Assembly: GCF_001982605.1 (NCBI RefSeq)
Contig: NZ_MLCN01000029.1
Span: 62,001 to 126,000, forward strand
DNA: 64,000 nt
Direction of reading: 5' to 3'
Source: Alkanindiges hydrocarboniclasticus
GTDB lineage: Bacteria > Pseudomonadota > Gammaproteobacteria > Pseudomonadales > Moraxellaceae
The position numbers were made by a program, and so were the translations under genes. How positions within the stretch are numbered: the stretch's first letter is position 1; the number at the start of each line of letters is the position of its first letter. Of the stretch, positions 1 through 10,076 are shown one piece after another. A model generated the notes under the pieces. That model had not been told where the DNA came from. It did no database searches and worked only from the letters and a program-made list of their open reading frames with translations.

Positions 1-216
1 CTCGGGCACCATTTCTGTCATCATGCCCAGTGTGGGGGAAAACTGCACCTTTTCTGGCTCAACCGGAACGTCTTTACCCTTAAGGTCTTTTTCAACCGTA
101 ATGCGGTCATGAATCTGCATGCCAATCCATAAGAAAAAGGCAATGACCAGCATGGCAAGGCCACCCAGTAGCCAGGTACTGTTCTGAACAGTTCGCCAGA
201 TGCGGGTGCGGTTCAT
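1..216 (-). CDS. Membrane-anchored protein downstream of aroB (3' part outside window)
   Basis: Only the first 72 codons are present. The start ATG (216-214) overlaps the aroB stop as ATGA, so it is translationally coupled to aroB. The visible protein has a basic N-terminus, one hydrophobic segment at about residues 15-32, then a charged stretch ([15 protein letters not shown]), so it is probably a bitopic inner-membrane protein with its main domain in the periplasm. In Acinetobacter relatives the gene after aroB encodes a SPOR-type cell-envelope protein; this fits the topology, but the SPOR domain would lie outside the window, so the function is inference. Confidence 0.6.
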   Translation of the reverse strand, partial: MNRTRIWRTVQNSTWLLGGLAMLVIAFFLWIGMQIHDRITVEKDLKGKDVPVEPEKVQFSPTLGMMTEMVPE

Positions 217-1322
217 ACCATGTGCCCCTCAACCCGTGATATAACCTGCTGGCACGCTACAATAGTTTCGCATATAAGTTCAGGACTGGCGTCACGGCTG
301 ATAACCGCCTGCCCTACTTGCTTTAGCAAAATCAGGCGTAACTGGCCAGCCAGCACCTTTTTGTCCTGCGCCATCAAACTCATAAACTGCTCAACTGGAA
401 TTTCCGGACATACGACGGGTAGATGAGCACGTGCAATAATCTGACGTACCCGGTTGACATCAGCCATACTAATCCAGCCCAAACGGCAGGATAAATCGGC
501 GGCCATCACCATGCCTGCTGCTACTGCTTCACCATGCAGCCACTCACCATAGCCCAGATAAGATTCAATCGCATGGCCAAAGGTATGACCCAAATTTAAC
601 AATGCCCGTTCACCATGCTCATGTTCATCGGCGGCAACAATCCGCGCCTTATGGGTACAGGAACGGTAAACAGCTTCTGCCAACAAATCGGCATTACGTG
701 CCACTAGCTGCTCCATATGCGCTTCAAGCCAGACCAGAAAATCCTGATCGCCCAGCAAGGCATACTTGATGATTTCTGCCAGGCCTGCTGATAGCTCCCG
801 GTCGGCCAGTGTGTCCAGTTGCGACATATCAGCCATAACTACACTAGGCTGTTTAAAGGCCCCAATCATATTTTTACCCAGCGGATGATTGATCCCGGTT
901 TTACCGCCAACACTGGAATCAACCTGCGATAGTAGCGTGGTAGGCACTTGTACAAAATCCACACCACGCTGGAAACTTGCCGCTGCAAAACCTGCCATAT
1001 CACCAATTACGCCGCCACCCAGTGCCAACACTGTACAATCACGGTTAAACCGGACAGCAAGTAATGCATCAAAAATCAGGTTAAGGGTTTCAATATTTTT
1101 AAATGCTTCGCCATCTGGCAAAATACAGGTTGCAACCTGCTTGCCAGCCTGTTCCAGTGCCTGCTGATAAGCCGCCATATACAGCGGTGCTACAGTTGTA
1201 TTACTGACAATCATCACCTGCCGCCCCTTGATATAGGGCGTTAAGCATTCCTCAACCGGAAGATAACTGCCAATGAAAATAGGGTAACGTCGTTCACCAA
1301 GCTCAACATGTAGCGTTTGCAT
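213..1322 (-). CDS. aroB: 3-dehydroquinate synthase
   Basis: Second step of the shikimate pathway: converts DAHP to 3-dehydroquinate using NAD and a divalent metal in the cytoplasm. The 369-residue length is normal. Visible motifs are the NAD-binding GGGVIGD (about 102-108), [11 protein letters not shown] (135-145), the metal-ligand glutamate in LAEIIK (E183) and the metal-ligand histidines in [11 protein letters not shown] and [10 protein letters not shown]. It follows aroK with a 36-bp gap, giving the usual gammaproteobacterial aroKB pair, here the tail of the pilus operon. Nothing in the sequence suggests damage. Confidence 0.97.
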   Translation of the reverse strand: MQTLHVELGERRYPIFIGSYLPVEECLTPYIKGRQVMIVSNTTVAPLYMAAYQQALEQAGKQVATCILPDGEAFKNIETLNLIFDALLAVRFNRDCTVLALGGGVIGDMAGFAAASFQRGVDFVQVPTTLLSQVDSSVGGKTGINHPLGKNMIGAFKQPSVVMADMSQLDTLADRELSAGLAEIIKYALLGDQDFLVWLEAHMEQLVARNADLLAEAVYRSCTHKARIVAADEHEHGERALLNLGHTFGHAIESYLGYGEWLHGEAVAAGMVMAADLSCRLGWISMADVNRVRQIIARAHLPVVCPEIPVEQFMSLMAQDKKVLAGQLRLILLKQVGQAVISRDASPELICETIVACQQVISRVEGHMV

Positions 1323-1358
1323 AAAATGATCTAAAATGTAGCCTTGAAGATTTTACGT

Positions 1359-1907
1359 TTATCTTAACGTGTTTAGGCCAATCAATTGAATAATTTTTTG
1401 TGCCAAATCGCGTGCCGAGCCATCAGAAGTAGGCACAACGTGATGCGCTACCTGCCGATAAAGCGGGTCACGAATGGCTAATAGTTCTTTTAATTTTGCT
1501 TCAGGATTTGCCACTTGTAGTAATGGCCGGTTACGATCCCGTGAGGTACGGGCCAGTTGCATTTCAACCGGGGTATATAAATAAACGACAATGCCACGCT
1601 GTTGCAGGAATTCGCAGTTTTGCACGCGTGTTACTGCACCACCTCCAGTTGCCAGAACGATACCAGACTGCTGGGTTAGGTAATCAATGACTTGCTGTTC
1701 ACGCTGGCGAAAACCTTCTTCACCTTCCTTTTCAAAAATCCACGGAATATTTGCGCCTGTTCTGGCTTCAATTTCATGGTCACTGTCGATAAAAGGACGG
1801 CCTAGCAAATCTGCCAGATGCCGTCCTACTGTCGTTTTACCAGCACCCATTGGCCCTACCAGATAAATGCTGGTATTAGCCTCTGGGTGTAAGTGATGTG
1901 AATCCAA
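1359..1907 (-). CDS. aroK: Shikimate kinase
   Basis: Phosphorylates shikimate with ATP (fifth shikimate-pathway step), cytoplasmic. 182 residues. P-loop GPMGAGKT at about 18-25, shikimate-binding DSD at 41-43 and the RQRE region near 67-70, and the GGGAV loop at 88-92. An N-terminal tail of about 12 residues precedes the usual start of the fold. It sits 26 bp after pilQ and 36 bp before aroB; pilQ-aroK-aroB is a conserved arrangement in gammaproteobacteria, so expression is probably shared with the pilus genes. Confidence 0.97.
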   Translation of the reverse strand: MDSHHLHPEANTSIYLVGPMGAGKTTVGRHLADLLGRPFIDSDHEIEARTGANIPWIFEKEGEEGFRQREQQVIDYLTQQSGIVLATGGGAVTRVQNCEFLQQRGIVVYLYTPVEMQLARTSRDRNRPLLQVANPEAKLKELLAIRDPLYRQVAHHVVPTSDGSARDLAQKIIQLIGLNTLR

Positions 1908-1933
1908 AAAACTGTCCTTTTTACCTACACAAT

Positions 1934-4156
1934 TTATTTCGGTGTACGCGTTGTTGTATCAGTTACCAAGCGTGGGGTTACGAAAATCAGTAACTCCTGC
2001 TTGTTATCAACTTTATACGTGTTCCTAAATAATGTACCCACTACTGGTAAATCACCTAAAAATGGCACCTTAGTAACCCGGTCACCTGTTTCATTTTGAA
2101 AAATGCCTCCAAGCACTACAGTTTCACCATCATTCACCAGCACATTGGTTGCTACACGGTTGGTATTAATTGGCACACCGCCTGTGATTGGTGCTCCCGG
2201 TGTATCACTATTGATAAACAACTCCATGCCAATTCTGCCATCCGGAGTGATATTTGGCGTGACTTCCAGACTTAACTCAGCATTAACAAATTGTACTGCA
2301 GTAGCCCCACTTGATGTTGCATTCTGATATGGTATTTGCTGCCCCGAAGCAACACGGGCTTTTTGTTTATCACCAGTAAGTACTTTTGGTGTAGCAATCA
2401 CTTCACCCTTACCATCAGCCTGTAATGCTGATAACTCCAAGTCTAACATGACATCAGATAAGCTAATTAGTCCTAAAGCCAGACTTGCTGGATTACCAAG
2501 TTGATTAGAGGCTCCTAAATCCACATTCAAGTTGTCAGGCCGCTCAATCTCATAAGTATAACCGCCTAGCTCATCATCTAGTTCCGGTTCACGCAGATTC
2601 CATAATGTTGTATCTGATCCGCCCACCAGTAAGCTATTATTATTGGTAATGCCTTGCGATAAAATACCCCACTTTACACCCATTTCCTTACCAAAATTAC
2701 TGGTAGCTCTAACAATACGTGCTTCAATCATTACCTGTTTAACAGGTATATCCAGACGTGTAATCATGGCACGAATTTCATCAATTTTCTTGACGGTATC
2801 CTGAATAATCAAAGTATTGGTGCGTGGATCAATAGAAATGGTACCACGAGCAGACAATAAACTGCCGACATTACTGTCGATCCCGTTAACGCTTGAGTTA
2901 CTTGTGTTACCACCTCCGGAAGTACCGTTGTTACGACCTGATGTAATCAGGGTTTGAATATCTGTAGCTTTTGCAAAACTCAGCTGGATATATTCGGTTT
3001 GCAAAGGGGCCAGTTGTTCTACCTGCTGGGTTGCTTGTGCTTCGAGTTTTTCACGTGCAGCAATTTCGATTGCAGGCGCAACCATAATGACATTGCCGGT
3101 ACGACGTTTATCCAATCCTTTGGTTTTTAAAATAATATCTAAGGCTTGATCCCAAGGTACATTCTGTAAACGAATGGTGATACGTCCATTGACGCTATCG
3201 CTGGCAACCAGATTCAAATTGGTGAAATCAGCAATTAACTGCAAAACAGAACGGACATCGATGTCCTGAAAATTCAGCGAAAGTTTTTGCCCCGTATAGA
3301 CTTCTTCAGCACGTGCCTTGGTAGTGACTTCTGGCTTTACTGCTGGCTTAACACTGATGGTGAGTTTATTATCCGTCTGATACGCCATGTATTCGTATTC
3401 GCCCTGCGGCTGAATTACCATCATGCCGTTGCTGCCTTCATTGTAGGCATCAATAGTGGAAACTGGCGTAGCAAAGTCATTGACATCCAGTCGGCGGCGC
3501 AATTGCGAAGGAACCTTAGCACCTAAAAACCGGACAATAATCCGACTGCCTTGCTGTTGCACATCAACTGGCAATGAAGGGTTTAACAGATCCACGGTAA
3601 TTAGCCCATCACCGGCAGCGCCACGCTGAAAATCAATATTCCGGATATCTGCAGGTACAGGCGCTACAGTTGTGTTAACTACAGCAGGTATTACAGGCGT
3701 TACTACAGCAGCTGATGTAACACCAGTGGCACGGCCAATCTTTAAAATCAGGGTATTTCCTTCAACCCGGGTACTGTAGCTACCTGCTTCAGTGAGATTT
3801 ACAACCAGACGCGTACGCTCCTGATTATCAACAACACTTACATCTTGCGCATTCTTGCTGGCTACACTAATCCGGTTGCTGGGTAATGCACTAATGGTTT
3901 CTGGAAAGTCCAGTACCAGACGGGTTGGTTGCTCAATTTGATAGGCTTGAGGCTCAGGCGGCGTACTACTAAAAACCAGACGCAACTCTGTTTCATTATT
4001 GGGCAAGGCCAGTGGTATCACTTGGTTTAAGCTTACTTGAGCCGCAACTGCTGCCTGTACAGCTAATGCACAAGCGCTGGCAAGTGTAAGTTGACGCATA
4101 AAAAAAGTCATTGCGGGTTTTGCCCCCATACCAAACTGATTAATTGAGTTCCTCAT
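1934..4156 (-). CDS. pilQ: Type IV pilus outer-membrane secretin PilQ
   Basis: Forms the outer-membrane ring through which type IV pili emerge; needed for twitching and natural transformation. The open frame extends up to 4189, but the start at 4156 is preferred: it has a GAGGA ribosome site just upstream, does not overlap pilP, and leads straight into an N-terminal signal peptide ending near AVAAQ. About 740 residues. Order: two AMIN-type peptidoglycan-binding regions (about 45-150 and 175-275), an STN domain (around SLNFQDIDVRSVLQLIADF), the secretin N1-type domain followed by a Gly/Asn/Ser-rich loop (GTSGGGNTSNSS), and the C-terminal secretin barrel with the VPFLGDLPVVGTLFR signature. Length and order are normal for PilQ. 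Confidence 0.96.
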   Translation of the reverse strand: MRNSINQFGMGAKPAMTFFMRQLTLASACALAVQAAVAAQVSLNQVIPLALPNNETELRLVFSSTPPEPQAYQIEQPTRLVLDFPETISALPSNRISVASKNAQDVSVVDNQERTRLVVNLTEAGSYSTRVEGNTLILKIGRATGVTSAAVVTPVIPAVVNTTVAPVPADIRNIDFQRGAAGDGLITVDLLNPSLPVDVQQQGSRIIVRFLGAKVPSQLRRRLDVNDFATPVSTIDAYNEGSNGMMVIQPQGEYEYMAYQTDNKLTISVKPAVKPEVTTKARAEEVYTGQKLSLNFQDIDVRSVLQLIADFTNLNLVASDSVNGRITIRLQNVPWDQALDIILKTKGLDKRRTGNVIMVAPAIEIAAREKLEAQATQQVEQLAPLQTEYIQLSFAKATDIQTLITSGRNNGTSGGGNTSNSSVNGIDSNVGSLLSARGTISIDPRTNTLIIQDTVKKIDEIRAMITRLDIPVKQVMIEARIVRATSNFGKEMGVKWGILSQGITNNNSLLVGGSDTTLWNLREPELDDELGGYTYEIERPDNLNVDLGASNQLGNPASLALGLISLSDVMLDLELSALQADGKGEVIATPKVLTGDKQKARVASGQQIPYQNATSSGATAVQFVNAELSLEVTPNITPDGRIGMELFINSDTPGAPITGGVPINTNRVATNVLVNDGETVVLGGIFQNETGDRVTKVPFLGDLPVVGTLFRNTYKVDNKQELLIFVTPRLVTDTTTRTPK

Positions 4157-4175
4157 TTTTATTTCCTCAAATTCC

Positions 4176-4703
4176 TTATGCGCCAACATCGATCATGACG
4201 AGATTACGTGGACGCTCAACAAAACCTTCACGACCATTAGGTACAATTTCAACGACAGAAATCTGGCTGGGCGAAATATCAACAATACGACCATAATTTT
4301 TGCCCAGATAATTCCCCTTCTCGACACGCACCACACCACCCTCCGGTGCTTGAATCAAGCCGTATAATGAACCATTTGAACGTCTTAAGGTTCCTTTCAT
4401 AATCAAGGATTCTATAGGGAACTGTTCAAGGTACTGCGGCGGCCGTGAAAGATCAGGCATAATTTGCCGACCAGCTGCGATGCTAAGTTCCATAGCCAGA
4501 CTAGGTGGCATAAATGGACTTCTGAGCTGCTGGGCCGAATAAGCAAACGAAGGTACCGGTAAAAATACCGGTGCCGGGGGCACAGGCTGTGGCGGCTGAC
4601 TGCGGATTTGTTGCATCTGCTCATTCACAACATCAAGCCGTGAACTGCAACCTGTCAGCAAAAGAGTACTGGATACTGTAATTATGAGTAGCTTGAGCTT
4701 CAT
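4176..4703 (-). CDS. pilP: Type IV pilus inner-membrane lipoprotein PilP
   Basis: Periplasmic lipoprotein linking the PilM/N/O platform to the PilQ secretin. 175 residues with a lipoprotein signal: hydrophobic stretch then lipobox LLTGC (Cys19). A proline-rich linker (QPPQPVPPAPVFLPVP) follows, then the C-terminal beta domain with the family-typical LIMKGTL and VRVEKGNYLGKNYGRI stretches. Its start overlaps the pilO stop by 4 nt (ATGA). The product fits PilP length and domain order. Confidence 0.95.
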   Translation of the reverse strand: MKLKLLIITVSSTLLLTGCSSRLDVVNEQMQQIRSQPPQPVPPAPVFLPVPSFAYSAQQLRSPFMPPSLAMELSIAAGRQIMPDLSRPPQYLEQFPIESLIMKGTLRRSNGSLYGLIQAPEGGVVRVEKGNYLGKNYGRIVDISPSQISVVEIVPNGREGFVERPRNLVMIDVGA

Positions 4704-5416
4704 GGTTGTGGTGCTCCTGCCGGTGTTGCAGCCGAGTCAGCCTCAGTCTGGTCGCTATATCGATAGGTTTTTGCCTGAACTGTCATTTTGAGAACAGGAA
4801 CCTCACTCTTGGTTTCTGACTCAGGTACGGTTTCAATCACAAAGTCATGGAGCGTCACAATACGTGGTAGTGCTGCCAGTCCACTGACAAACGAGCCAAA
4901 TGCGTGATAGTCACCTTGTGCCACAATTGAAATTGGCAGTTCAATAAAGAATTCCTGCTTTACTTCCGGTTGCACACTGATCGTATTAAAGCGTAAGCCA
5001 CTGCTTACTCCGGTAAAGTTGATGTCTTCAACCAGACCTGGAATTTCAGTTTCTTTGGGTAACTGCTGTAGCAATTCACCAAAGGTGCGCTCCATGTCTT
5101 CAATCTGGCGTTGATACAACTGCAGGTTTCTAAGCTTGGAGTCCTTTTCACGATACTCGTTAAGCAGGCTTTCTTCCTGTGCACGTGCGTTGTCAATATC
5201 ATTTAGCAAAGGCCGGATCAGGACAAAATAAGCCAGTGCCAGCGTCAGCAGCAGTACAAAAATATAAATTGTAATTTTAACCGAGCTGGGCCAGCTCCCC
5301 ATGTTCTGGGGATCCAGTGAGTTAAAGCTGTTTATAAATTCCTGGAAATTAAAGGGCTTTTTCTTGGGCGCCAATAATTCATCTTTTTCTAGTGTAGAGT
5401 CATCAAAATTATCCAT
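4700..5416 (-). CDS. pilO: Type IV pilus alignment-complex protein PilO
   Basis: Inner-membrane protein of the alignment complex; forms heterodimers with PilN in the periplasm. 238 residues: a short cytoplasmic tail, one transmembrane helix at about 48-68 (IYIFVLLLTLALAYFVLI), a coiled coil at about 72-115 and a ferredoxin-like periplasmic domain. The start codon shares one base with the pilN stop (TAATG) and the 3' end overlaps pilP, so translation of the operon is tightly coupled. Confidence 0.95.
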   Translation of the reverse strand: MDNFDDSTLEKDELLAPKKKPFNFQEFINSFNSLDPQNMGSWPSSVKITIYIFVLLLTLALAYFVLIRPLLNDIDNARAQEESLLNEYREKDSKLRNLQLYQRQIEDMERTFGELLQQLPKETEIPGLVEDINFTGVSSGLRFNTISVQPEVKQEFFIELPISIVAQGDYHAFGSFVSGLAALPRIVTLHDFVIETVPESETKSEVPVLKMTVQAKTYRYSDQTEADSAATPAGAPQP

Positions 5417-6093
5417 TACTGTTGACCCCCTGTCGTTGTTGCTGGTACCGAAGTACTGGTAGCAACTGATGCTGGTGCAGTAGCATCCGTAGTTGCTAAA
5501 TCCAATGTAGCAGCTTCATCACTAATATCGACTGTCACCAGAAACGTGCCAAAATTGTCTTCTGGCCGTGGCAATACGGTTCCCGATGGCTTTGGCTGGG
5601 TATTAGCTTCCTGCCCTGTGTAGGAGTTCATGAAAGCATTTCTAAACCACGGTGAATTTTCCAGATTACGCAAGAACTCGGATACCGTGTTTGGACTTTC
5701 GGCACGCCCTGTAATGGTAAACTTATTATCCGTGCGCTCAAAACGGGTAATAAACATCTGGTCTGGTGTTAGGCGGGCCATTTCATCAAACAGGCGTACC
5801 ACCACTGGGCGCTTACCCTGTAAGTCCTGAATCAGCTTCATACGCTCAATAATTTCATCACGATGAGCTTGCAGGCCATCCAGTGCCTTTAACCGTACAT
5901 CCAGTTCACTATTAGCTGTCTGAACCAGCTGATTGGCCTGTTGCTGATCATTTAAACGTTGATTTACAAAGGCCCACGCTAATGCTGATAACACCAAGCC
6001 CAGCAGGAAAACCCCAATCGAAATACTGATAAATTCTTTTTTTCGCTGCTCACGGAGCGCTTCGCGCCATGGCAGTAAGTTTATCTTTGCCAT
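5416..6093 (-). CDS. pilN: Type IV pilus alignment-complex protein PilN
   Basis: Inner-membrane partner of PilO; its short cytoplasmic tail docks onto PilM. The PilM-binding motif INLLPWR is at residues 4-10, followed by one membrane helix (about 24-44), a coiled coil and a periplasmic ferredoxin-like domain. 225 residues, with a low-complexity Ala/Thr/Ser tail after about residue 190 that is not needed for the fold. The start overlaps the pilM stop by one base. Confidence 0.95.
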   Translation of the reverse strand: MAKINLLPWREALREQRKKEFISISIGVFLLGLVLSALAWAFVNQRLNDQQQANQLVQTANSELDVRLKALDGLQAHRDEIIERMKLIQDLQGKRPVVVRLFDEMARLTPDQMFITRFERTDNKFTITGRAESPNTVSEFLRNLENSPWFRNAFMNSYTGQEANTQPKPSGTVLPRPEDNFGTFLVTVDISDEAATLDLATTDATAPASVATSTSVPATTTGGQQ

Positions 6094-7151
6094 TAATCAA
6101 AACTCCGTAAAGCCAATCCGCAGGCAACCAGTAATGACGGTGCATCATTTTCAATCTGGTTGGCATCAATCTGGGATGCAAAACCCATTTGTAAAAATGG
6201 ATTGGCAATGGTTACCCGATGCCCCAGTTTTTCCTGCAACAGGCGCGCGAGGCCTGGAATATTGGCATTGCCGCCAGCCAGCAAAATGTGATCGACATCA
6301 TTGTACTGGGTAGATGAATAAAAGAACTGTAATGAGCGTGCAGCCTGCTGCACAATGGCATCCATATAAGGAAGCAGTACTTCAGGCTCATAGTCATCTG
6401 GCAGGTTGCCTTCTTTTTTGGCACGGCCGGCTTCATCGAAGGACAATCCATAGCGGCGCTGAATATCTTCAGTCAGTTGCTTGCCCCCAAACAACTGCTC
6501 ACGGCTGTAAATAATTTTTTCATCCTTAAGCACGCTTAAGGTGGTCATGGTATGGCCAATATCAAAAATGGCAACGATATCCGGTGTGCCCGGCAGCGTA
6601 TCAATAATGAGTGAAAAAGCGCGTTCAATGGCATAGGATTCGACATCAATCACCCGGGGCACCAAACCTGCCAGCTCTATGGCTTCACTGCGCATATCTA
6701 CATTTTCTGTACGCGAAGCAACCAAAAGCACACTGACACGATTAGGATTATTGGGTGAAATATCGACAACTTCAAAGTCAAGGCTGACTTCATCCAGTGG
6801 ATATGGAATATACTGCTCGGCATCCAGACGAATCTGTACTTCTCGCTCGTCATCGGTCATGTCAGCATCCATTTCAATGACTTTGGTAATCACTGCTGAG
6901 GAAGCCACGGCCGCTGCGGCGCCATTACTTTTAGGATTGGTCAGGTTCAGTAGTCGTTCAATGGTCTCGCCAACACTTTCAGGATCGGCAATGTTTTTCT
7001 CGACAACTGCATGAGGTGGTAATGGCAGAATTCCATAGCTTTCTACCCAGTACCGTCCATCCCTGATGTCCAATTCAAGTAACTTGACAGAAGTGGAACT
7101 GATATCAACCCCGACAAGACTTTTATTTTGTTTACGCTGAAAGGAAAGCAC
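6093..7151 (-). CDS. pilM: Type IV pilus actin-like ATPase PilM
   Basis: Cytoplasmic actin-fold protein that recruits the pilus platform through PilN. 352 residues; phosphate-1 motif VGVDISSTSVKLLEL near residues 14-28, the IFDIGHTMTTLSVL second phosphate loop and the LLAGGNANIPG adenosine motif. First gene of pilMNOPQ; the upstream gap to the divergent ponA is 166 bp and must hold both promoters. A possible minus-strand -10 with TG extension (TGG-TATATT) lies at 7185-7190. Confidence 0.96.
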   Translation of the reverse strand: MLSFQRKQNKSLVGVDISSTSVKLLELDIRDGRYWVESYGILPLPPHAVVEKNIADPESVGETIERLLNLTNPKSNGAAAAVASSAVITKVIEMDADMTDDEREVQIRLDAEQYIPYPLDEVSLDFEVVDISPNNPNRVSVLLVASRTENVDMRSEAIELAGLVPRVIDVESYAIERAFSLIIDTLPGTPDIVAIFDIGHTMTTLSVLKDEKIIYSREQLFGGKQLTEDIQRRYGLSFDEAGRAKKEGNLPDDYEPEVLLPYMDAIVQQAARSLQFFYSSTQYNDVDHILLAGGNANIPGLARLLQEKLGHRVTIANPFLQMGFASQIDANQIENDAPSLLVACGLALRSFD

Positions 7152-7317
7152 CGTAAGTTCCCTGTTATTGTTCTAAACATCCGGAATATACCACAAGCTG
7201 AGCCAATACATAGTGCGAATAGCCCACTATAATAAATATAGTAAAACTAACAATCCTAAGTTTCTAGCGCTATACTGCGTCAATTCCGATCCCTGCAGGT
7301 ATTAAAACGCACTTGTT

Positions 7318-9996
7318 ATGAAAAAGCTATCGTGTTCGGGCCGTATCTATCCATTTTTTTTATTCGCAATTGTGATGGTTATGGCAATTCCAATGGGCTT
7401 TTATGGCATGTACTTGTATATTTATCCAAGCTTGCCAGATATGCATTTGCTGAAGGAAGCAGCATTGGAAAAACCGCTACAGGTTTATACCAAGGATAAT
7501 GAACTGATTGCCGAATTTGGCGAGAAGCTATCAATGCCTGTGGAATACGATCAGATTCCGCCAAAAATGGTGCAGGCTTTTCTGGCCGCGGAAGATTCGT
7601 CTTTTTTTGAACATAATGGTGTGAGCTTTAAGGGACTGGGGCGGGCTGTCAGCGAAACAGTAAGCGGTGGTGCACAGACGGGTGGTTCAACCATTACCAT
7701 GCAGGTGGCCAAGAATTATTATTTAACCCCTGAGCGTACCTTGCGCCGCAAACTGACCGAGATTTTTCTGGCACGCAAGATTGAGCAAAGCCTGACCAAG
7801 GAAGAAATCTTAACTTTATATGTGAATAAGATTTTTCTGGGTAAAAATGCGTATGGCATTGCTGCGGCGGCACGTATTTATTATAACAAGGACTTAAAAG
7901 ACCTGACGGTGGCTGAAATGGCCATGGTTGCAGGCTTGCCCAAGGCGCCTTCCCGCTATAATCCGGTGGTTAATCCGGAGCGTGCACTGGAACGCCGCAA
8001 CTGGATTCTGGCACGCATGCTTCAACTGGGTTCGATTGACCAGCAAACTTACCAGCATGCCGTTGAAGAACCCATTAAGCTCAATATGCGGGAATACCGG
8101 GTAAAAACCAGACATCCCTATCTGGCCGAGTTAATCCGGGCAGAAATGGTCAAACGTTTTGGTGAACAGGTGATTAATTCTGGCTACAAGGTCTATACGA
8201 CGGTAGACAGCAAGCGTCAAAGCATGGCTGAAACAGCAGTGCGTGAAGGGCTGGAAGCCTATGACCGCCGGCATGGCTGGCGTGGTGCAGAAGTCAATGA
8301 CAAGCCCTTAAAACTGTTTATGCCATATGCCAATACCTGGCCTGCCAAAGTAACCAAGGTCAATTCACGTAGTTTTGAAGCAGAGTTTGTAGATGGCAAA
8401 AAAATTACGGTCGGCTGGGATGGCATGGTATGGGCACGCCGTTATTACAGCGCTGACCGTGTCGGGGGTACGCCAGCTAATGCCAGTCAGGTTGTCAAGC
8501 TCAATGATATTGTTCGCCTGCGCCCTACCGATGACAAGAAAAGCAACTGGGTGCTGACCCAGATTCCTGATGTTCAAGGCCAGTTGATTGCCTTAAATCC
8601 CAATAGTGGTGCAGTAGAAGCAGTCGTGGGTGGCTATGACTTTGCCCAAAGCAAGTTTAACCGTGCCGTTCAAGGCTGGCGGCAGCCCGGTTCAACCATT
8701 AAGCCATTTATTTATACTCTGGCACTGGAACGTGGCATGACCCCTTATAGTGTGGTTAGCGATAGTCCATTAAGAGTGGGAAAGTGGCAGCCTAAAAATT
8801 CGGATGGCCGTTATCTGGGTAGTATTACCCTGCGTCGTGCGCTGTATCTGTCACGCAATCTGGTTTCAATCCGTTTGTTACAATCGGTTGGGCTGGATCG
8901 TGCCCGTAACTTTCTGGTTCATTTTGGACTGGTAGAAGACAAGATTCCCCGTAACCTGACTATTGCGCTAGGTACGCCACAAGTGCTTCCAATTCAAATG
9001 GCCACTGGTTATGCGGCTTTTGCCAATGGGGGCTTTCGCATTCAGCCCTATGTGATTGAAAAAGTACTGGACCCGGATAACCAATTATTGTTTGAGGCCA
9101 ATCCCCTGTATGCCTGTGCCAGTTGCCTGAGCAATCCTGAGCAGGCCAATGCTGGTTCTGCCCCTTCAGCCGATACAAATGGCGAGGTGGTAGAATTGAG
9201 CAATAAGCAGGGCCAGCCTATTGAAAAAACAGTTGACCAAGCAGCACCTGCGGCTGAAAACCAGAATGCAGATGCCAGTGCCACAGTGCAGGCGGTAACT
9301 ACTTCTGCCAGCAATAATAAAACCTACCGGCAGGCCACGCGGATTATTAAATCCAGCTCAGCGTTTGATATGGCCAATATCCTGCAGGATGTAATTGTGC
9401 ATGGGACAGGACGTGCGGCGCTCAAACTGGGACGTAATGATCTGGGCGGTAAAACCGGCACCACCAATGATGCCAAGGATGCCTGGTTTGCTGGCTTTAA
9501 TGGCAATCTGGTCACTATTTCCTGGGTGGGTTTTGACACGCCAAAAACCTTGGGCCGCCGTGAATATGGCGGGGTTGCTGCCCTGCCCATCTGGATCAAG
9601 TTTATGGGCGATGCGCTTAAAGATACACCCAGCAAATGGGTCACACTGGACCGTAATGCTGATGACCCGATGCTGGACCTAGTAGCCAATGATGAACAGC
9701 GTAAGCAGCGCCGTGTACCGCCAGTTGCAACGCCACTATATAAGCCCAAGCCATTGCAGGTAACCGTGGTGGATGATTTTGCAGATTTACCGGACATGGG
9801 GGTGAATGATGATGACCTTAACCTGCCAAGTTTGCCTACCTCACCAACAACTGCGCCCATCACGCCGCCTGCTGGCAATACCGGTAATGCAAATCCAGCA
9901 AGTGGCAGTACCCCGGTAAATCCTGCGCCAACTTCACCTGCCGTACCAGCCAATAAACCACCAGTACGTCCGGTTGCGCCCTCGGAAATTTTTTAA
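7318..9996 (+). CDS. mrcA: Penicillin-binding protein 1A (bifunctional peptidoglycan synthase)
   Basis: Class A PBP (also called ponA) that polymerises and crosslinks peptidoglycan. 892 residues: N-terminal membrane anchor (about 11-33), glycosyltransferase domain with catalytic-type Glu92 in AEDSSFFEHNG and the GGSTITMQVAKN motif, an OB-like insertion (about 315-420), and a transpeptidase domain with SxxK at S459-K462 (PGSTIKP), an SRN motif and KTG at 712-714. A Cys-containing, Ala/Glu/Asp-rich insertion (about 595-660) interrupts the transpeptidase domain, and the C-terminal 60 residues are Pro/Thr/Ser/Ala-rich and probably disordered. Divergent from the pilus operon, the usual arrangement in Pseudomonas and Acinetobacter. 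Confidence 0.96.
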   Translation: MKKLSCSGRIYPFFLFAIVMVMAIPMGFYGMYLYIYPSLPDMHLLKEAALEKPLQVYTKDNELIAEFGEKLSMPVEYDQIPPKMVQAFLAAEDSSFFEHNGVSFKGLGRAVSETVSGGAQTGGSTITMQVAKNYYLTPERTLRRKLTEIFLARKIEQSLTKEEILTLYVNKIFLGKNAYGIAAAARIYYNKDLKDLTVAEMAMVAGLPKAPSRYNPVVNPERALERRNWILARMLQLGSIDQQTYQHAVEEPIKLNMREYRVKTRHPYLAELIRAEMVKRFGEQVINSGYKVYTTVDSKRQSMAETAVREGLEAYDRRHGWRGAEVNDKPLKLFMPYANTWPAKVTKVNSRSFEAEFVDGKKITVGWDGMVWARRYYSADRVGGTPANASQVVKLNDIVRLRPTDDKKSNWVLTQIPDVQGQLIALNPNSGAVEAVVGGYDFAQSKFNRAVQGWRQPGSTIKPFIYTLALERGMTPYSVVSDSPLRVGKWQPKNSDGRYLGSITLRRALYLSRNLVSIRLLQSVGLDRARNFLVHFGLVEDKIPRNLTIALGTPQVLPIQMATGYAAFANGGFRIQPYVIEKVLDPDNQLLFEANPLYACASCLSNPEQANAGSAPSADTNGEVVELSNKQGQPIEKTVDQAAPAAENQNADASATVQAVTTSASNNKTYRQATRIIKSSSAFDMANILQDVIVHGTGRAALKLGRNDLGGKTGTTNDAKDAWFAGFNGNLVTISWVGFDTPKTLGRREYGGVAALPIWIKFMGDALKDTPSKWVTLDRNADDPMLDLVANDEQRKQRRVPPVATPLYKPKPLQVTVVDDFADLPDMGVNDDDLNLPSLPTSPTTAPITPPAGNTGNANPASGSTPVNPAPTSPAVPANKPPVRPVAPSEIF

Positions 9997-10034
9997 AGGC
10001 TGATATTTAAAGGTCTTTTATTTATTGTTACTTT

Positions 10035-10076
10035 ACCTGTTGTCTTCATTTAACCTTATGAAGACAACAGGTTTTA
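10035..10076 (+). terminator. Terminator after mrcA
   Basis: Perfect 15-bp inverted repeat (10035-10049 with 10058-10072) around an 8-nt loop, followed by TTTT on the plus strand. It lies between the 3' ends of two convergent genes and touches the rlmA stop codon, so it may stop transcription from both sides, but the T tract favours the mrcA direction. Confidence 0.8.

Noticed and set aside
9324..9953. 209-codon open frame antisense to the C-terminal part of mrcA
   Set aside because: It mirrors the codon structure of the Pro/Thr/Ala-rich PBP1A tail, has no family features and no ribosome site.
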